64,000 nucleotides of DNA from Novosphingobium percolationis (GTDB taxonomy: Bacteria; Pseudomonadota; Alphaproteobacteria; Sphingomonadales; Sphingomonadaceae). Under the pieces are notes generated by a model. That model made no database searches and was not told where the DNA came from. It saw only the letters and a list, made by a program, of their open reading frames with translations. Position 1 is the first letter of the stretch. Each line of letters begins with the position of its first letter. Shown piece by piece: positions 28,827 to 36,938 of this stretch. Made by a program: the position numbers and the translations under genes. The DNA is taken from positions 310,001 through 374,000 of the forward strand of contig NZ_JAILYM010000002.1 of the NCBI RefSeq assembly GCF_020179425.1. The letters run 5' to 3'.

Positions 28827-29633
28827 TCAGTCCCCGGTGAAGACGGGCGCGCGCTTTTCGAGGATGGCGGCCACCGCTTCGGCGTGGTCCTTGGTCTCGT
28901 GCGCAATCGCCTGATAGGCCGCGGACAGTTCCAGCACATCGTGCGCGCGGCCATGCTGGGCTTCGCGCAGCAGCTTCTTGGTCAGGCGCAGCGCGCGCGG
29001 GGAATTGGCGGCGATCTCGTTGGCAATGCCCACCGCCGTTTCGATCAGGTCCGCATCGGGCACGACCGTGCCGACGAGGCCGATGGACTGCGCATAGGCG
29101 GCATCAAACGTGCGGCCCGTCAGGAACAGTTCGGCAGCCTTGGAATAGCCGACGATCTTCTGGAGCGTCCACGCTCCGCCGTCGCCGGGCACGATGCCCA
29201 CCTTGATGAAGCTCGCCGCCATCTTGGCGCTTTCGGCGCAGACGCGAATGTCGCACAGGCAGGCAAGGTCCAGCCCCAGGCCGATGGCGTGGCCATTGAT
29301 CGCGGCGATCATCGGGATCTCGCAATCGAGCATGGCGCGCGTGGCGCGCTGCACGCCCCGGCGATAGTTGGCGCGGGTCGAGTCGGGCTGGTCAAGCACG
29401 CCGATGCCGGTGCGGTCCTTCATGCCCTTGATGTTTCCACCACTTGAAAAGGCGCGCCCCGATCCGGTGAGCACGATGGCGCTGACCGCGCGGTCGTTGC
29501 CGAGCTGGAAGAAGGTGTCGACGATGTTGTCACAGTCCTCCAGCGAGCCGATCGCGTTCATTGATTCGGGGCGACTCATCGTCAGGATCGCGACGCGGCC
29601 ACGGCGCTCGACGGAAAGGAACGGGCTGGTCAT
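28827..29633 (-). CDS. Enoyl-CoA hydratase/isomerase (crotonase) family protein
   Basis: A 268-residue crotonase. The CoA/oxyanion-hole segments are VLTGSGRAFSSGGNIKGM and AAINGHAIGLGLDLACLCDIRV. The residues at the usual catalytic glutamates are in FIKVGIVPGDGGAWTLQKIVG, where Gly and Asp occupy the first Glu region. It may therefore be an isomerase or hydrolase in place of a standard hydratase. The C-terminal LRLTKKLLREAQ is the trimerisation part. It is divergent from the acyl-CoA dehydrogenase pair, with a candidate operator between them, and is the first minus-strand gene of the cluster. Confidence 0.88.
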   Translation of the reverse strand: MTSPFLSVERRGRVAILTMSRPESMNAIGSLEDCDNIVDTFFQLGNDRAVSAIVLTGSGRAFSSGGNIKGMKDRTGIGVLDQPDSTRANYRRGVQRATRAMLDCEIPMIAAINGHAIGLGLDLACLCDIRVCAESAKMAASFIKVGIVPGDGGAWTLQKIVGYSKAAELFLTGRTFDAAYAQSIGLVGTVVPDADLIETAVGIANEIAANSPRALRLTKKLLREAQHGRAHDVLELSAAYQAIAHETKDHAEAVAAILEKRAPVFTGD

Positions 29634-29668
29634 CGGGCTTCTCTCCTGCTCCACTGCCTGAAAGGGCA

Positions 29669-29684
29669 TTTCATATATCTGAAA
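29669..29684. promoter_or_regulatory. Inverted repeat between divergent crotonase and acyl-CoA dehydrogenase genes
   Basis: TTTCATATATCTGAAA has perfect five-base arms (TTTCA/TGAAA) and is self-complementary at 14 of 16 positions. It lies in the 102-bp divergent gap in an AT-rich stretch, where it could control both directions. It does not match the TTAAYYGNNCRRTTAA sites, so a different regulator is likely. Confidence 0.45.
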
Positions 29685-29735
29685 ATGGGGTTTTCGATTT
29701 GTCGTCGACCCGGGGCTGCCATACGCAAGGCGGCG

Positions 29736-30875
29736 ATGCAAATATTCCCGCTCCACCCCTTCCGTCCCAAGGGCGACATTCCTGCGCTGCGGCAGCAGGT
29801 GCGCGACCTTGTCGCAGCACATGAACACCGCTGGTCGGTGCTCCAGCGCGCCAACTGCTGGTTCAGCTTCGACCCCGAGTTTTCGCGGGCGATGGGCGCG
29901 GCAGGGCTGCTCGGCATGGTCTGGCCCAAGGAATACGGCGGGCACGAGCGCACCATGCTCGAACGCTACGTGGTGCTGGAGGAACTGCTTGCGGCGGGGG
30001 CACCTGCGGGGCTGCACTGGATCGCCGATCGCCAGACGGGTGCGCTGCTGGTGCGCTACGGCACCGAAACGCAGAAGCAGAAGTACCTGCCGGGCATGGC
30101 GCGCGGCGAGATCTACGCCTGCATCGGCCTGTCCGAGCCCAATTCCGGCTCCGACCTTGCCAGCGTGCGCACTTTTGCAAAGAAGACGCCCGAGGGCTGG
30201 CTGGTCAACGGGCAGAAGGTGTGGACCAGCGGCGCGCACAAGAGCCATGCTGCGCTGACCCTGCTGCGCACCGAGGAAGGCAGCGAGCGGCAGCAGGGCC
30301 TGTCGCAGCTGATGATCGACCTCGATACGCCGGGCATCACCATCCGCCCGATCATCGACATGACCGGCACGCACCACTTCAACGAGATCTTCTTCGAAGA
30401 CGTCCTGCTGCCGCACGACGCGCTGGTCGGCGTCGAAGGGCAGGGGTGGCGGCAGGTTACCGCCGAACTGGCGCTCGAACGCTCCGGCCCCGAACGCTAC
30501 CTGTCGAGCCACGTGCTGCTGGTTGCCTTGATCGACGCCATCGGCCCCGATCCCAAGGCGGACATCGCCCAGCTGATCGGTCGGCTTACCGCCGAGATGT
30601 GGACGCTGCGCCAGATGTCGATGTCGACCGCGGCCAAACTCGACGCGGGCGAGGACCCGATCGTCGAAGCCGCGATCGTCAAGGATCTGGGCAACGCCTA
30701 TGAACAGGCGCTACCGCGTCTGGTGCAGGCCGCGCTCGATGTCGATCTGGCCGGAAACAGCGCGCTGTCGCAGCTTCTTGCCTATTACCTGCTGGCCGCG
30801 CCCAGCTTCTCCCTGCGCGGCGGCACGCCCGAAGTGCTGCGCGGCATCATTGCAAAGGGGCTTGGACTCCGGTGA
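29736..30875 (+). CDS. Acyl-CoA dehydrogenase, larger subunit of a two-gene pair
   Basis: A 379-residue FAD-dependent acyl-CoA dehydrogenase. FAD and substrate regions are visible at YACIGLSEPNSGSDLASVRT, NGQKVWTSGAHKSH and the C-terminal SLRGGTPEVLRGIIAKGLGL. The usual YEGT catalytic glutamate is replaced (LRGGT). A glutamate in ELALERSGPERY lies where isovaleryl-CoA and steroid-type enzymes place theirs. The gene overlaps the next dehydrogenase gene (GTGA), as in the heterotetrameric enzymes for steroid and other bulky side chains. AAGG precedes the ATG. Confidence 0.88.
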   Translation: MQIFPLHPFRPKGDIPALRQQVRDLVAAHEHRWSVLQRANCWFSFDPEFSRAMGAAGLLGMVWPKEYGGHERTMLERYVVLEELLAAGAPAGLHWIADRQTGALLVRYGTETQKQKYLPGMARGEIYACIGLSEPNSGSDLASVRTFAKKTPEGWLVNGQKVWTSGAHKSHAALTLLRTEEGSERQQGLSQLMIDLDTPGITIRPIIDMTGTHHFNEIFFEDVLLPHDALVGVEGQGWRQVTAELALERSGPERYLSSHVLLVALIDAIGPDPKADIAQLIGRLTAEMWTLRQMSMSTAAKLDAGEDPIVEAAIVKDLGNAYEQALPRLVQAALDVDLAGNSALSQLLAYYLLAAPSFSLRGGTPEVLRGIIAKGLGLR

Positions 30876-31828
30876 GCGAAAACCGCCAACTTCTCGTCGA
30901 GATGGCCGAAGGGCTGTTCGCCGATCTCGCCCATGTGCCGTTCGAGGACGCCTGGCCGCGTATTGCCGAAGCCGGTTTCGCAACCTTGCTGGTGCCTGCC
31001 GAACAGGGCGGCTTTGGCGGCGACTGGGGCGATGTGCTGGCCGTGCTGCGCCTTTCCGGGCTGAACGCCGTGGCCGCGCCCTTGGCCGAACCGATCATCG
31101 CCCATGCGCTGCTGGCGCAGGCTGGCATGGGCGCGCCCGATGGCCTGCTGACGCTCGTCGCCGCCAGTGGTCGCGCGCCGTTCGGTCGCCACGCCGATGC
31201 GGTGGTCGCGCTGCGCGATGGCACGCTCTCGCTCTATGCGAAGGGCGCATTCGCGGTGGAGGAAGGGCATTCGCTGGCAGGCGAACCGTCCGACCTCATC
31301 AGCTTCACCGGCCCTGCCGCCGCCAGCGCGGCCTGTGGCGCGGACCTTGATGGCCTTGGCGCCTTCGCCCGCGTGGCGCAGGCTTCGGGCGCGATGGAGG
31401 CCGCTTTCACGCTGGCCATCGATCACGTCAACACCCGCGTCCAGTTTGGCAAGCCCCTTGCCAAGTTCCAGGCCGTGCAGCAGGCGCTGGCGGAGTTTTC
31501 GGAAGAAGCAGCGGCGGTCGATGCTTCGGCGGCGGCCTGCGCCGCCGCGCTCGATGCCGGCGATGCCGCGTTCGAAATCGCGGCTGCCAAGTACCGCCTC
31601 GGCTTGGCCGTGGATCGCGGGGTGCCGATCGCGCACCGCGTCCACGGCGCCATCGGCTTCACCATGGAATATGCGCTCAACCGCTTTACGCGTCGCCTGA
31701 TGCACTGGCGCAGCGAATTCGGCAGCGACGCCGTCTGGGCAGAGGCGCTCGGGCGCAAGGTCGCGGCGCTGGGCGGCCACGGATTGTGGCGCGAAATGGC
31801 GGCGCGGAGCGACCGGCTTATCGCCTGA
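30872..31828 (+). CDS. Acyl-CoA dehydrogenase-like protein, smaller partner subunit
   Basis: A 318-residue acyl-CoA dehydrogenase homologue, some 60 residues shorter than usual because the middle beta domain is shrunken (about 95-145). The C-terminal helical domain is intact, with VNTRVQFGKPLAKFQAVQQALAE and HRVHGAIGFTMEYALNRFTRRL. Short partners of this type in heteromeric dehydrogenases provide FAD and interface contacts but lack the catalytic base. Its GTG overlaps the stop of the larger subunit gene, which fits equal production of both chains. No frameshift is needed to explain the length. Confidence 0.85.
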   Translation: MSENRQLLVEMAEGLFADLAHVPFEDAWPRIAEAGFATLLVPAEQGGFGGDWGDVLAVLRLSGLNAVAAPLAEPIIAHALLAQAGMGAPDGLLTLVAASGRAPFGRHADAVVALRDGTLSLYAKGAFAVEEGHSLAGEPSDLISFTGPAAASAACGADLDGLGAFARVAQASGAMEAAFTLAIDHVNTRVQFGKPLAKFQAVQQALAEFSEEAAAVDASAAACAAALDAGDAAFEIAAAKYRLGLAVDRGVPIAHRVHGAIGFTMEYALNRFTRRLMHWRSEFGSDAVWAEALGRKVAALGGHGLWREMAARSDRLIA

Positions 31829-31872
31829 TCGAAATATCAGGCGATGGGTGCTTGACCATCTCTTCCGATCCT

Positions 31873-31892
31873 GTTTAATCGCTCAATTAAAC
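31873..31892. promoter_or_regulatory. Palindromic operator, acyl-CoA regulon site B
   Basis: GTTTAATCGCTCAATTAAAC has perfect seven-base arms around a six-base core. The inner 16 bases fit TTAAYYGNNCRRTTAA, shared with the nitroreductase and ACAD11-type dehydrogenase promoters. It ends 29 bp before the thiolase ATG. The TetR gene at 34850-35497 in the same cluster is the nearest candidate regulator. Confidence 0.8.
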
Positions 31893-31921
31893 ACGGATCG
31901 TATCGAGAGGAGTCGAGTAAA

Positions 31922-33094
31922 ATGGCTACCGCCTATATCGTTGACGCAGTGCGCACCGCCGGCGGCCGCCGCGGTGGTCGCCTTGCGGGCATTCACCCGG
32001 TCGACCTTGCCGCCCACACCATGGACGCGCTCGTCCTGCGCAGCGGGATTGACCCCGCCGCTGTCGAAGACGTGATCATGGGTTGCGTCGGTCAGGGCGG
32101 CGAACAGGCCCAGCAGGTCGGCCGCATGGCCGTGCTCGCCTCGAAGGTCCTGCCGGAATCGGTTCCCGCCGTCACCATCGACCGCCAGTGCGGTTCGTCG
32201 CAGCAGGCGGTCCACTTCGCCGCGCAGGCGGTGATGAGCGGCACGCAGGATGTCGTCATCGCGGCGGGCATCGAAAGCATGACCCGCGTGCCGATGGGCA
32301 CGCCCGCCATCCTGTTCATGAAGGAAGGCCTCGGCAACTACCGTTCGCCGGGCATCGTCGAGCGTTATGGCGAAGCCGGCTGGACCCAGTTCGCGGGCGC
32401 CGAAGCCATTGCCGACAAGCACGGCTTCACCAAGGAAATGATGGACCAGTTCGCGCTGGAGAGCCACCAGAAGGCCAAGGCCGCGACCGAATCCGGCGCC
32501 TTCAAGAATGAAATCGTGCCGATCGACATCGAGACCCCCGATGGTCCGGCGCAGCACACCGTCGATGAAGGCATCCGCTGGGACGCCACTCTCGAAGGCA
32601 TCGCGGGCGTCAAGCTGATCACGCCGGGCGGCAAGCTGACCGCGGCCACCTCCAGCCAGATCTGCGACGGTGCCTCGGCCGCGCTGATCGTTTCGGAAGC
32701 CGCGCTCAAGAAGTACAACCTGACTCCGCTCGCGCGCATCCACACGCTGGCCGTGACCGCGGGCGATCCGGTGATCATGCTCGAAGAACCGCTGTTCGCC
32801 ACCGATGCCGCGCTCAAGAAGGCAGGCCTCAAGATCAGCGACATCGACCTCTACGAAGTCAACGAAGCCTTCGCTTCGGTGCCGATGGCCTGGTTGAAGC
32901 ACCAGGGTGCGGACCCGGCCAAGCTCAACGTCAACGGCGGCGCGATCGCGCTCGGCCACCCGCTCGGCGCTTCGGGTACCAAGCTGATGGCGACGCTGCT
33001 GCATGGCCTCAAGGCACGCGGCGGCAAGTACGGCCTCCAGACGATGTGCGAAGGCGGCGGCGTCGCCAACGTCACCATCGTCGAGGCGCTCTGA
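31922..33094 (+). CDS. Acetyl-CoA acyltransferase/acetyltransferase (thiolase)
   Basis: A 390-residue thiolase II. The acylated Cys90 lies in VTIDRQCGSSQQAVHFAAQ. NEAFAS, GGAIALGHPLGASG (His346) and CEGGGVANV (Cys376) complete the active site. It cleaves 3-oxoacyl-CoA to acetyl-CoA and the shortened acyl-CoA, or runs in reverse. GAGAGGAG lies a few bases before the ATG. The gene is the first of a thiolase-SDR pair that ends at a terminator and is preceded by the palindromic operator. Confidence 0.94.
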   Translation: MATAYIVDAVRTAGGRRGGRLAGIHPVDLAAHTMDALVLRSGIDPAAVEDVIMGCVGQGGEQAQQVGRMAVLASKVLPESVPAVTIDRQCGSSQQAVHFAAQAVMSGTQDVVIAAGIESMTRVPMGTPAILFMKEGLGNYRSPGIVERYGEAGWTQFAGAEAIADKHGFTKEMMDQFALESHQKAKAATESGAFKNEIVPIDIETPDGPAQHTVDEGIRWDATLEGIAGVKLITPGGKLTAATSSQICDGASAALIVSEAALKKYNLTPLARIHTLAVTAGDPVIMLEEPLFATDAALKKAGLKISDIDLYEVNEAFASVPMAWLKHQGADPAKLNVNGGAIALGHPLGASGTKLMATLLHGLKARGGKYGLQTMCEGGGVANVTIVEAL

Positions 33095-33120
33095 AATACC
33101 ATCAAGGGAGGATATACCCC

Positions 33121-33906
33121 ATGAAGCTCGATAATACCGTTTCCGCCGTCATCACTGGCGGCGCCTCCGGCCTTGGCGCCGCGACCGCGCGCGCGCTCGC
33201 TGCCAAGGGCGTCAAGGTCGCCCTGTTCGACCTCAACAAGGAAAAGGGCGAAGCGCTCGCCGCTGAACTCGGCGGCGTGTTCTGCGAAGTGAACGTGACC
33301 AGCGACGAAAGCGTCGATGCAGGCTTCGCCAAGTCGCGCGCCGCGATCGGCCAGGAACGCATTCTGGTGAACTGCGCGGGCACCGGCAACGCCATCAAGA
33401 CCGCCAGCCGTTCTAAGGAAGACGGCTCGATCAAGCACTTCCCGATCGACGCCTTCAACATGATCATCCAGATCAACCTCGTCGGCACGTTCCGCTGCAT
33501 CGCCAAGTCGGCAGCTGGCATGATGACGCTCGATCCGGTGGGCGAGTTCGGTGAACGCGGCGCGATCGTCAACACCGCGTCGGTCGCGGCTGAAGATGGC
33601 CAGATGGGCCAGGCCTCGTACTCGGCTTCGAAGGCCGGCGTCGTCGGCATGACCCTGCCGATCGCGCGCGACCTGATGAGCGAAGGCATCCGCGTCAACA
33701 CGATCCTGCCGGGCATCTTCAACACCCCGCTGCTCGCCGCCGCGCCGGACAACGTCAAGGCCGCGCTCGCTGCTTCGGTGCCGTTCCCCAAGCGCCTCGG
33801 CGATCCGGCCGAATATGCCAACCTTGCGCTGTGCATGATCGAGACCGGCTACTTCAACGGCGAGGACGTGCGCCTCGACGGTGCCATCCGCATGGCGCCG
33901 CGTTGA
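33121..33906 (+). CDS. SDR, 3-hydroxyacyl-CoA dehydrogenase type (HSD10-like)
   Basis: A 261-residue SDR. TGGASGLGAATARALAAKG and the acidic VALFDLN show NAD preference. NCAGTGNAIKTASR follows, and the active site reads NTASVAAEDGQMGQASYSASKAG. The C-terminal DVRLDGAIRMAPR is typical of type II 3-hydroxyacyl-CoA dehydrogenase (HSD17B10). With the thiolase 26 bases upstream it gives the last two steps of beta-oxidation. A paralogue with the same layout is at 56328-57089. GGGAGG lies upstream of the ATG, and a strong terminator follows. Confidence 0.9.
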   Translation: MKLDNTVSAVITGGASGLGAATARALAAKGVKVALFDLNKEKGEALAAELGGVFCEVNVTSDESVDAGFAKSRAAIGQERILVNCAGTGNAIKTASRSKEDGSIKHFPIDAFNMIIQINLVGTFRCIAKSAAGMMTLDPVGEFGERGAIVNTASVAAEDGQMGQASYSASKAGVVGMTLPIARDLMSEGIRVNTILPGIFNTPLLAAAPDNVKAALAASVPFPKRLGDPAEYANLALCMIETGYFNGEDVRLDGAIRMAPR

Positions 33907-33922
33907 TCGCCAGCTGAAACGA

Positions 33923-33956
33923 AAAGGGCCGGGGCACAAGAACCCCGGCCCTTTTT
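33923..33956 (+). terminator. Rho-independent terminator after thiolase-SDR
   Basis: AAAGGGCCGGGG pairs perfectly with CCCCGGCCCTTT (12 bp, loop CACAAGAA) and runs into TTTTT. It lies 17 bases after the SDR stop codon and 25 bases before the next crotonase start. The downstream crotonase-TetR pair therefore needs read-through or its own promoter. Confidence 0.9.
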
Positions 33957-33980
33957 CCTTCCCCGGGAGAGACCAGACCA

Positions 33981-34853
33981 ATGACCGAATACAAGCAGAT
34001 CAAGCTCGACATCGCCGATGGCGTCGCCACCCTGACGCTGCATCGCCCGGAGAAGATGAACGCCTTCACCGGCACCATGATGTCGGAAATGAACGACGCC
34101 TTCGATCGCACCGACGCCGATGACAGCGTGCGCGCGGTGATCATCACGGGGTCTGGCGACCGCGCCTTCTGCGCCGGTGCCGACCTCACCCCCGAAGATG
34201 GCAAGCACGTCTTTTCGAGCGGCGAGCAGGTCGCGGACCTGTCCGACCCGCGCGTGCGCGATGGCGGCGGTCTGCTGACGCTGCGCCTCTACCAGTCGAA
34301 GAAGCCGATCATCGGCGCGATCAACGGCGCGGCCGTCGGCATCGGCGTGACGATGCAGCTGCCCTTCGACATCCGCCTCGCGTCGACCAAGGCGCGCTTC
34401 GGCTTCGTCTTCGCACGCCGCGGCATCGTGCCCGAAGCGGCGTCGAGCTGGTTCTTGCCGCGCATCGTCGGACTGCCGCAGGCGCTTGAATGGACCATGA
34501 CCGGCCGCATTTTCGATGCGCAGGAAGCCCTGCGCGGTGGCCTCGTCCGCTCGGTTCACGAGCCGGAAGACCTGCTGCCCGCCGCCAACGCGCTGGCCCG
34601 TGAAATCGCCGACAACACCAGCTCGGTGTCGGTCGCGATGACCCGCGCGATGCTGTGGCACAATCCGCAGTACGACCACCCGATGAAGGCGCACCGCGTC
34701 GACAGCCGGGCGATCTATACCCTGTCGCGCGGCCCCGATGCCAAGGAAGGTGTGGCCAGTTTCCTCGAAAAGCGCGCTCCTGCCTACCCTGCGCGCGTTT
34801 CTTCGGATATGCCGGACTTTTATCCGTGGTGGGACGAGCCGGGTTACGAATGA
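33981..34853 (+). CDS. Enoyl-CoA hydratase
   Basis: A 290-residue crotonase-family protein. ITGSGDRAFCAGADLTPEDG and GAINGAAVGIGVTMQLPFDIRLAS build the CoA site. FVFARRGIVPEAASSWFLPRIVG places a Glu in the second catalytic position (VPEAASS). The C-terminal extension ends DFYPWWDEPGYE, seen in long crotonases of sphingomonads and actinobacteria. Its stop overlaps the TetR ATG (ATGA), so the regulator is made with the enzyme. The ribosome site is GGGAGAG near the terminator's 3' side. Confidence 0.9.
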   Translation: MTEYKQIKLDIADGVATLTLHRPEKMNAFTGTMMSEMNDAFDRTDADDSVRAVIITGSGDRAFCAGADLTPEDGKHVFSSGEQVADLSDPRVRDGGGLLTLRLYQSKKPIIGAINGAAVGIGVTMQLPFDIRLASTKARFGFVFARRGIVPEAASSWFLPRIVGLPQALEWTMTGRIFDAQEALRGGLVRSVHEPEDLLPAANALAREIADNTSSVSVAMTRAMLWHNPQYDHPMKAHRVDSRAIYTLSRGPDAKEGVASFLEKRAPAYPARVSSDMPDFYPWWDEPGYE

Positions 34854-35497
34854 ACGATACGACGGGAAGCACGGAAGCGGTGGAACAACAGGGCGCGCGC
34901 GAGCTTTTGCTCGATACGGCGTCGGCGATCATGCGCGAAGGGGATCAGGTCGACATCTCGTTGTCGGAACTGTCCCTTCGCTCAGGGTTGAACTCGGCGC
35001 TGGTGAAGTACTATTTCGGCAACAAGGCGGGGCTGCTCAAGGCCCTGCTCGACCGCGACATGACGACCATCGTCAAGTCGGTCGACGCGCTTGTCGCCAA
35101 GGACAGCATGGATCCGGAGGTCAAGCTGCGACGGCACATCGCCGCCTGCATCGACACCTACTACGCCTACCCCTACCTCAACCGGCTGCTGATGCGGCTG
35201 GTGCGCGACAGCGACGAGGCCGAGGCCAAGCGTATTGCCGACAAGTACCTTACCCCGCTCGGCCAGGCCTATGACCGGTTCATCGGCGCAGGCGTGAAGA
35301 AGGGCGTGTTCCGGCCTATCGACCCGCAGCTGTTCTACTTCACCGTGACGGGGGCGGCAGACCGCTTCTTCTCGGCCCGGCTGGTGCTGCGCCATTGCTA
35401 TGGCACCGACACGCTGACCGAGAACCTGCGGGACCGTTATCGCGAACATACCGTCGACTTCATCATGGCGGGCATCCTTGCGCACCCCTCTGTCTGA
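34850..35497 (+). CDS. TetR-family transcriptional regulator
   Basis: A 215-residue TetR regulator. The helix-turn-helix is ISLSELSLRSGLNSALVKYYFGNKAGLLKALLD (about 43-75), and the C-terminal ligand domain ends ENLRDRYREHTVDFIMAGIL. It is co-translated with the crotonase upstream. It is the nearest candidate for binding the palindrome before the thiolase gene, and so perhaps for the other two copies; the ligand would then be an acyl-CoA. That link is inferred from position only. Confidence 0.9.
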   Translation: MNDTTGSTEAVEQQGARELLLDTASAIMREGDQVDISLSELSLRSGLNSALVKYYFGNKAGLLKALLDRDMTTIVKSVDALVAKDSMDPEVKLRRHIAACIDTYYAYPYLNRLLMRLVRDSDEAEAKRIADKYLTPLGQAYDRFIGAGVKKGVFRPIDPQLFYFTVTGAADRFFSARLVLRHCYGTDTLTENLRDRYREHTVDFIMAGILAHPSV

Positions 35498-36371
35498 GGG
35501 GCGCTCGGGGGGCGCCTGGCGGATCGGCGTTATCGGCGGGTCGGGCCTCTATGACCTGACCGCGCTCGATGACGTGCAGGTGATCGACGTCGCCTCGCCC
35601 TTCGGCACGCCGTCGGGGCCGGTCACGCTCGGCACGATCGCGGGCGTGCAATTCGCGTTCCTGCCACGCCACGGCGCCGGGCACCGCATTGCGCCCGAGG
35701 CGATCAACTACCGCGCCAACATCGATGTGCTCAAACGCTGCGGCGTCACCGACCTGCTGGCCATTTCGGCGATCGGCTCGCTGCGTGAGGAATACGCACC
35801 CGGCAGCTTCGTCGCGGTGGACCAGTTCATCGACCGCACCACTGGGCGCGTCGGCAGCTTCTTCGGTGAAGGCCTCGTCACGCACGTCTCGCTGGCCGAT
35901 CCCGTGTGCCCGCGCCTGTCCGCGCTGGCGGCAAGCGCAGCGGAGCGGGCCGGCAAGACCGTCCATCGTGGCGGCTGCTACCTTGCCATGCAGGGACCGC
36001 AGTTCTCCACCCGCGCCGAAAGCCGGATGTACCGGCAATGGGGCGCCGATGTCATCGGCATGACGGCGATGCCCGAGGCCCGCCTCGCGCGCGAGGCCGA
36101 GCTGCCCTACGCGCTGCTCGGCATGGTCACCGACTACGATTCGTGGCGCGAGGGCGAACATGTCGAAGTCGAGGACGTGCTCAAGGTCATGCACGCCAAT
36201 TCCTCCGCCGCCCGCGAGACCGTGACGCACCTCGCCGCGCAGCTGCCGTCCACGCGCGAAGCCAGTCCCATCGACACCGCACTCGATGGCGCGATCATGA
36301 CCGCGGCGCCGCTGCGCGATCCGGCGCTGGCCGCGCGGCTCGATGCGATAGCCGGGCGAGTCCTAGGGTAA
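35478..36371 (+). CDS. mtnP: S-methyl-5'-thioadenosine phosphorylase
   Basis: Cleaves 5'-methylthioadenosine with phosphate to adenine and 5-methylthioribose 1-phosphate, for purine and methionine salvage. The 297-residue protein shows IGVIGGSGLYDL, the phosphate motif FLPRHGAGHRIAPEAINYRANID, AISAIGSLRE, YLAMQGPQFSTRAESRMYR, DVIGMTAMPEARLAREAEL and MVTDYDSW. The only usable start is a TTG inside the last codons of the TetR gene, which predicts low or coupled translation. The adjacent acyl-CoA genes appear functionally unrelated. Confidence 0.93.
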   Translation: MRTPLSEGRSGGAWRIGVIGGSGLYDLTALDDVQVIDVASPFGTPSGPVTLGTIAGVQFAFLPRHGAGHRIAPEAINYRANIDVLKRCGVTDLLAISAIGSLREEYAPGSFVAVDQFIDRTTGRVGSFFGEGLVTHVSLADPVCPRLSALAASAAERAGKTVHRGGCYLAMQGPQFSTRAESRMYRQWGADVIGMTAMPEARLAREAELPYALLGMVTDYDSWREGEHVEVEDVLKVMHANSSAARETVTHLAAQLPSTREASPIDTALDGAIMTAAPLRDPALAARLDAIAGRVLG

Positions 36372-36479
36372 AGAAAATTTCACTTTGTGTCGCCGCTTCG
36401 CATTATCTAAAGGGGCGGCAGTTCGGGCGCGTCACATAATTTCTTGCACCTCCGCTAGTTTCAGTGGATACCAATTGCC

Positions 36480-36938
36480 ATGCCCGGAAGCCAGACCCGC
36501 CTCGCCGACTTCGTCCCCTACCGTATGGCCATCACCTCCAATGCGGTGAGCGGCCTGATCGCGGGAGAATACCGCAATGAATTCGGGCTCAAGATCCCCG
36601 AATGGCGGATCATGGCCGTGCTGGGCGATGCCGGGCAGTTGACGCAGCGCGATCTCGTCCGCTCGACGCTGATGGACAAGGTCGCCGTCAACCGCGCATG
36701 CAAGGTGCTGGAGGAGCGCCATCTCGTCCAGCGCAGCCCCAATGCGGCGGACGGGCGCTCGCACCATCTCGAACTGACTGTCGAAGGCCGCGCCATGTTT
36801 GACCAGATCTGGCCGCAGGCGCTGGACATCTACGAAAAGATCTTCACCGTGCTTTCCCCGCGCGAGATCGAAAAGCTGCGCAGCCTGCTCGACAAGCTGC
36901 TGGCGTCGGTCCGGGCCATGGAGGGAGAGCCCAAGTGA
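36480..36938 (+). CDS. MarR-family transcriptional regulator
   Basis: A 152-residue MarR regulator. The winged helix runs from IPEWRIMAVLGDAGQLTQRDL through MDKVAVNRACKVLEERHLVQRSPNAADGRSHHLELT. The wing arginine-histidine region DGRSHH is typical. Its stop overlaps the start of the fumarylacetoacetase-family gene (GTGA), so it probably controls that enzyme and itself. This pairing resembles the homogentisate regulator HmgR next to aromatic ring-cleavage genes. The 108 bases upstream are AT-richer than average and probably hold the promoter. Confidence 0.9.
   Translation: MPGSQTRLADFVPYRMAITSNAVSGLIAGEYRNEFGLKIPEWRIMAVLGDAGQLTQRDLVRSTLMDKVAVNRACKVLEERHLVQRSPNAADGRSHHLELTVEGRAMFDQIWPQALDIYEKIFTVLSPREIEKLRSLLDKLLASVRAMEGEPK

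Noticed and set aside
30872..31828. Truncated pseudogene of an acyl-CoA dehydrogenase
   Set aside because: The frame is intact with conserved C-terminal motifs and a coupled start. Short partner chains are a known form.
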